Positions 3,550 through 7,049 of a DNA stretch of 7,049 nt are shown piece after piece. Location of the stretch: assembly GCA_025964635.1 (NCBI GenBank), contig JAOPYP010000161.1:1-7049 (forward strand). The letters run 5' to 3'. Positions within the stretch are counted from its first letter, which is position 1, and the number at the start of each line of letters is the position of its first letter. Below the pieces are notes generated by a model. The model ran no database searches, had not been told where the DNA came from, and saw nothing but the letters and a program-made list of their open reading frames with translations. This DNA is from Actinomycetes bacterium (GTDB taxonomy: Bacteria; Actinomycetota; Actinomycetes; Streptosporangiales; Streptosporangiaceae). A program made the translations under genes and the position numbers.

Positions 3550-6405
3550 CTAATCCCCCAGGTAATTGGCGGGCAGGTTATGGCCTGGCACCAGGCTGGG
3601 CGGCAGGATCGTCTTGTCGCCCGGGTAAGGCACTTTCCAGCCGTGAGCGCTATACCAGTCCAGCCGGTTGAGCTGGGCGGGGTTGGCCCAGTCCTGGATA
3701 GCACCCTTGCCGTTGAACCGGCCGTTGTGACTCCACACCACCCACTGCTCGTAGACCGCCCGCTCGGACGCGGGGATCTTGAGCTGGCTGGGCGTGGCCG
3801 GCGCGAACGTGGCGTTGGCCTTGACCGGGGAGCTCGATGAACTCGAGGTGAGCCCCTGGGTCAGCGGAATCTGGTTGGGAACGACGCTGTACGGCGCGAA
3901 GTTGCCCGTGTTCGTGAACGCGTTGAACATCGGGTTGGCCGCCCGGTCCTCCTGGTTCATCGGGGCGATACCGAGCATCTGCTCGATCGTGCGGACCACG
4001 TTGAGCTGGGTGTAGTACGTGTGGTCCGCGATGCCCCGCTTGGCGTACGGGCTGGCGACCAGCAACGGCCCGCGGTGGCCGTCCACGTGGTCCGCGCCGT
4101 TCTGGGTGTCGTCCTCGACCACGAACACGGCCGAGCTCGCCCAGAACTTGGAGTGGGAGATGGCGTCGATGATCCGGCCGACGGCCAGGTCGTTGTCGGC
4201 CACCTGAGCAACCGGGTTGGGGTCGCCCGTGCCCACACCGGAGGTGTGGTCATCGGGCATCCAGATCAGGTTGAGGTTGGCCAGCTGGCCGGTCTTGACG
4301 CTCTGGTTGAAGGACTGCTGCCAGATGTCGGTTCGGTACTGGTCCGGGATGCCGAGGTTGAAGGCCGGGTAGGCATGATCGTCGATGGCGTTGAGCGAGG
4401 GGATGTCGGCGTAGGTCTTGGTCGCCGAGATCGGCACCGGCAGCGGTCCCTTCGCCTTGCCCTCCAGGATCTGGGAGTCCTGGTAATACTGCGACCAGGA
4501 CGGAACGGGGGCCGGCTGGGTGACGAAGTTGTTGTACTCGCCGTAGGCCTTGGCCGTGTTACCCGCCGCCTGCGCCGCGTTCCACAGGAACCCGTTGCGC
4601 TGGTACGCGAGCGCGTCGCCACCCTGGGCCGGGTAGCTGCGGTAGAAGGCGCCGAACTCCTTCTCGATGTAATCGTTGGCGTCGGCCTGCATCAGCCAGT
4701 TGTGCCCGTCGGCGGACAGCGTGCCCTCGTCGTAGAAGTTGTCGAAGAGCCCGTAGGTGCTGGCCAGCTTGTGCCCGTTCGGCGTGATGGTGGCGCCGAA
4801 CTGGGCCAGGGCCGGGTCGCTGTTGCCCTTGCCGATGTCACCGAGATCCTGGTCGTAGGTGCGGTTCTCGCGGACGATCAGGAAGACGTGCTTGATCTTG
4901 GACGGGCAGCCGAGGCGCTGCGGGAGAGCCTGCGGAGCCGCGGTGCAGTTCTGCAGTGGCGTGCTCGCGAGCAGGTGGTTCCAGTCGTTGTCGGTGAACA
5001 CCTGGGCGGTGTACTGGCCGAGCCCCGCCATGCTTGGCATCGCGAACTCGGTGAGGGAGCCGGTGTCGTCGTAGGTGTTGTAGCCGGTCACCGACTGGGC
5101 GCCGGGAGCGGTTCCGGGGCCCTTGTCGATGGTGCTCTGCGGGCCACGGGAGCCGATGCCCTTGTCGTTGGTGACGACAATCTTGCCGATGGCCCGGTCG
5201 TACTGGGCGTTGACCGGGTAGAGGTCGGTCGGCAGGAGGCCCTCGTACTTCACCGGCGTCCGCGGTCCGCCGTAACCGTAGACCGCCAGGGCGTTGTCCC
5301 GCCCGATGCTGACCAGGATCGTGCTGGCATTGGGCATCGTGATGGCGTTGGGGTAGCTGCCGACCGTGGACCCGGGCAGCGGGTTGACGTTGACGGTCTG
5401 CACCACGGTGGCGGTGGCCGGGTTGATCAGCGAGAACGTGTCGTCGTTGGAGTTGGCCACCATCAGGGTGCCGTCCGGCGCCAGGTACTCGGCCGTCGGC
5501 TCGAGTCCCACCGGAATCTCCTTGACCTCTTTGCCGGTGACCAGGTTGACCTCGGACACCGTGCCGGTAGTGGCCGCGCCGGTGACCTTGCTGGCCACGA
5601 TGGCCGTGCCGTCGGACTGGTTGGTGTACTCCCCCGGCTTGGCCGGCCGGCCGCCCTCGTTGGAGACGAAGGCGTTGTTGCCGACCAGTGCCACCTGGCG
5701 GGGCGCGTTGCCGACCGCGATCACCTTGGTCAGCTTGTTGGTCGCCGTGTCGATGACGCCGAGCTTGTTGACGCCGTTGAGCGCGACGTAGAGCTTCGCG
5801 CCGTCCTGGCTGAGGGCCATGCCCGAGGGCAGGTCTGGCACCGTCGTCGAGCCAGTGTTCAGGTTGTTGACCGTCGTGGCCAGCGGGATGACGACCGGGC
5901 TGGACACCGTCCCGTCCGACCCGACGGCGAATCGGGCCAGGTCGGAGGTCTGCGGGAACCACAGCGACGTGCCGTCGGCTGACCATAGCGGTCCGTCCGC
6001 GGCGACTGTGCCGTCCCCGATGGCCTTGTCGGTGCCGATGCCGGTGCCGACCTGCTGGATGATCTTGCCAGTCTTCAGGTTGAACATGGTCAGGAACCCG
6101 GTGAAGTCATACCAGGTCAGCGCGGCCAGATACTGGCCGTTGGGACTGATCGACGAGGACAGCAGCCGACCATTGTCGACCAGCAGCCGGCTGCCAATCG
6201 GCTTGATCCGTTGGTTGGTGGCCAGCAGGATTCCGCTGGCGTTGCTCGTGCCAACCTGGCTGGTCCCGAATCCGCCGGACCCGCCGGCGGCCAGAGCGGC
6301 CGTGCCGAGGCCCGTGAGCAGGGTAAGCGATGCCGAGGCAGCGATGAGCACGCGCAGCGCACGCCTGTGCTCATGACGCCAACGTGCAGACATTAAAAGG
6401 CGCAT
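3550..6405 (-). CDS. Exported bifunctional YncE-like beta-propeller / alkaline-phosphatase-fold phosphoesterase
   Basis: This 951-residue protein starts with a signal peptide: a basic n-region with R14-R15, a hydrophobic core at about 19-38, and probable cleavage after ALA at 39. A Gly-rich stretch follows, then a YncE/YVTN-type propeller (about 60-480; for example GVIDTATNKLTKVIAVGNAPRQV). C487 and C500 flank the interdomain linker and may form a disulfide. The phosphoesterase domain (about 503-825) has the family motif ENRTYD (E513-D518), PDDHT (717-721) and EDDTQNG with DHVDGHRG (764-779), expected to bind metal and the phosphoester. A six-Ser linker (854-859) precedes a C-terminal segment containing QWVVWSHNGRFNGKG. 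The substrate is unknown. The ATG at 6405 is chosen because AGAGGA lies 6 nt upstream; the ATG at 6393 lacks such a site. Codon 4 is a rare TTA. The gene follows the lipoprotein gene on the same strand. Confidence 0.9.
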   Translation of the reverse strand: MRLLMSARWRHEHRRALRVLIAASASLTLLTGLGTAALAAGGSGGFGTSQVGTSNASGILLATNQRIKPIGSRLLVDNGRLLSSSISPNGQYLAALTWYDFTGFLTMFNLKTGKIIQQVGTGIGTDKAIGDGTVAADGPLWSADGTSLWFPQTSDLARFAVGSDGTVSSPVVIPLATTVNNLNTGSTTVPDLPSGMALSQDGAKLYVALNGVNKLGVIDTATNKLTKVIAVGNAPRQVALVGNNAFVSNEGGRPAKPGEYTNQSDGTAIVASKVTGAATTGTVSEVNLVTGKEVKEIPVGLEPTAEYLAPDGTLMVANSNDDTFSLINPATATVVQTVNVNPLPGSTVGSYPNAITMPNASTILVSIGRDNALAVYGYGGPRTPVKYEGLLPTDLYPVNAQYDRAIGKIVVTNDKGIGSRGPQSTIDKGPGTAPGAQSVTGYNTYDDTGSLTEFAMPSMAGLGQYTAQVFTDNDWNHLLASTPLQNCTAAPQALPQRLGCPSKIKHVFLIVRENRTYDQDLGDIGKGNSDPALAQFGATITPNGHKLASTYGLFDNFYDEGTLSADGHNWLMQADANDYIEKEFGAFYRSYPAQGGDALAYQRNGFLWNAAQAAGNTAKAYGEYNNFVTQPAPVPSWSQYYQDSQILEGKAKGPLPVPISATKTYADIPSLNAIDDHAYPAFNLGIPDQYRTDIWQQSFNQSVKTGQLANLNLIWMPDDHTSGVGTGDPNPVAQVADNDLAVGRIIDAISHSKFWASSAVFVVEDDTQNGADHVDGHRGPLLVASPYAKRGIADHTYYTQLNVVRTIEQMLGIAPMNQEDRAANPMFNAFTNTGNFAPYSVVPNQIPLTQGLTSSSSSSPVKANATFAPATPSQLKIPASERAVYEQWVVWSHNGRFNGKGAIQDWANPAQLNRLDWYSAHGWKVPYPGDKTILPPSLVPGHNLPANYLGD

Positions 6406-6411
6406 GGTGAT

Positions 6412-6417
6412 TCCTCT
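6412..6417 (-). promoter_or_regulatory. Ribosome binding site of the phosphoesterase gene
   Basis: AGAGGA lies 6 nt upstream of the ATG at 6405 on the minus strand. It decides between two nearby in-frame ATGs and places the TTA codon (6396-6394) inside the coding sequence. Confidence 0.75.
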
Positions 6418-6479
6418 TCAGCCTTTCTTTCGGCATTCGGCCGCCCGTGGTCGCGGCAGCCCCGAAGCAAGCTACGGGA

Positions 6480-6512
6480 CCTTTATTGACACCCAGGAGA
6501 CGTCAGGTGAAC
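6480..6512 (-). promoter_or_regulatory. Possible PHO-box-like 11-bp direct repeat units
   Basis: On the minus strand three consecutive 11-mers begin with GT: GTTCACCTGAC (6512-6502), GTCTCCTGGGT (6501-6491) and GTCAATAAAGG (6490-6480). The first resembles the Streptomyces PhoP direct-repeat unit (GTTCACC-type); the others are degenerate. The site lies 75-107 bp upstream of the phosphoesterase start, a reasonable promoter position. The match is weak beyond the first unit and could be chance. Confidence 0.22.
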
Positions 6513-6549
6513 GCAGGACTGCCATTCAGATGTCGCACAGAGCTAGTTC

Positions 6550-7035
6550 TCAGGTGAAGTCGAAGCAGCCATCGATCAGGGACAGCGGGTTGACGAGCTG
6601 CGTGGAGCGAGGCCCGGTGATCGTCGGTGAGCCGTTGACAGAGGCCGGCCCGTCGCCGTCGGCCGCGTAGCAGCCATCGGTCTGGACGTCGACCTTGTAC
6701 CTGGCGACGACGGGGTAGCCCGGCCCGGCGACCTGATAGGTGATCAGGCACAGCCAGTTCCCGGACCCGTCCTGGGGTGTGGCGGGTGTGCCCCGCTGGC
6801 AGCTGGCCCGGGCATGCAGGCTGCGCAGCGACGGCCGCGGGCTGCCCTGCTCGGCCTGCTGGAGCACATACAGGTTGGCGAACGTCCGGCTGATCGAGGC
6901 CTGCAGCGGCCCGGCGGTGAGGCCGGTGGAGCCGCAGCCGGTCAGCAGGACAAGCAGCGGAGCGACCGCGCCGGCCGCGGCGAGCACTCTGCGGCGCACC
7001 GGCCGGCGCACCGGGTGGCGGACCGGCCGGGGCAC
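6550..7035 (-). CDS. Small putative lipoprotein of unknown function (N-terminus uncertain)
   Basis: From the GTG at 7035 the protein has 161 residues. A very basic, Arg/Pro-rich start (1-16) is followed by a hydrophobic core (VLAAAGAVAPLLVLLTG) and a lipobox LTGC with C34, so the mature protein is probably a lipid-anchored envelope protein of about 128 residues. It has four further cysteines (C79, C96, C122, C157), enough for two disulfides outside the membrane, and motifs DGSGNWLCLITY, TDGCYAADG and NPLSLIDGCFDF. I do not recognise the family. The start is unsettled: the frame is open to the window edge, and GTGs at 7011, 6999 and 6987 would also leave a workable signal peptide, but none has a clear ribosome site. 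The phosphoesterase gene follows 144 bp downstream on the same strand, hinting at a shared envelope function. Confidence 0.75.
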   Translation of the reverse strand: MPRPVRHPVRRPVRRRVLAAAGAVAPLLVLLTGCGSTGLTAGPLQASISRTFANLYVLQQAEQGSPRPSLRSLHARASCQRGTPATPQDGSGNWLCLITYQVAGPGYPVVARYKVDVQTDGCYAADGDGPASVNGSPTITGPRSTQLVNPLSLIDGCFDFT

Positions 7036-7049
7036 CGGGTGGCGGACCG
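7008..7049. repeat. 18-bp direct repeat at the lipoprotein N-terminus
   Basis: GCACCGGGTGGCGGACCG occurs at 7008-7025 and again at 7032-7049, a 24-bp period. In the lipoprotein frame it encodes repeated VRHPV, giving the Arg/Pro-rich run before the signal peptide core. The second copy reaches the window edge, so the array may continue. Confidence 0.8.

Noticed and set aside
4021..5982. A 653-codon open frame on the plus strand, antisense to the phosphoesterase gene
   Set aside because: Its translation is low-complexity, rich in Val, Gly, Arg and Asp, as expected from the mirror of a GC-biased gene. The minus-strand frame has clear family motifs and a signal peptide, so this is a shadow.
4838..5986. 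A 382-codon minus-strand frame overlapping the phosphoesterase
   Set aside because: It is an out-of-frame Arg/Gln/Gly-rich translation with no domain, overlapping a convincing gene.

Overview
The window is high-GC DNA with strong G/C preference at third codon positions. Its gene families (a DUF222/13E12-type HNH protein, a secreted YncE-propeller phosphoesterase, an actinobacterial-type formate dehydrogenase) point to an actinomycete. The genus cannot be fixed from sequence alone.

Layout. (1) 1-660, minus strand: the N-terminal part of a molybdenum/tungsten formate dehydrogenase large subunit, running off the left edge. Its reading frame contains an in-frame TGA (94-96) exactly where formate dehydrogenases carry the catalytic Cys or Sec. 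A SECIS-like hairpin (64-82) follows at the E. coli fdhF spacing, with the same GGUCU apical sequence. This is best read as a selenoprotein, not a gene broken by a stop. (2) 661-982: a divergent intergenic region holding a small dyad, an 18-bp perfect hairpin (783-822) and an AT-rich island (about 871-937) with two sequences resembling the actinobacterial LexA/SOS operator. (3) 983-3373, plus strand: a 796-residue DUF222/HNH endonuclease-like protein with pentapeptide repeats in an unusually long N-terminal extension and a second small repeat before the HNH domain. (4) 3374-3549: a convergent intergenic region with four copies of a 14-bp tandem repeat and a perfect 16-bp inverted repeat that probably terminates transcription from both sides. 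(5) 3550-6405, minus strand: a 951-residue exported protein with a YncE-like beta-propeller followed by a phosphoesterase (alkaline-phosphatase-fold) domain. (6) 6406-6549: a spacer with possible PHO-box-like 11-bp units. (7) 6550 to about 7035, minus strand: a small lipoprotein of unknown function whose N-terminus lies near or beyond the right edge.

The lipoprotein and the phosphoesterase lie in the same direction 144 bp apart and could form one envelope-located unit. The HNH gene and the formate dehydrogenase are divergent and probably functionally unrelated. The most solid notable observation is the selenocysteine codon with its SECIS element. The most testable regulatory idea is DNA-damage control of the DUF222/HNH gene. 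I did not find a convincing new multi-gene system in this window.
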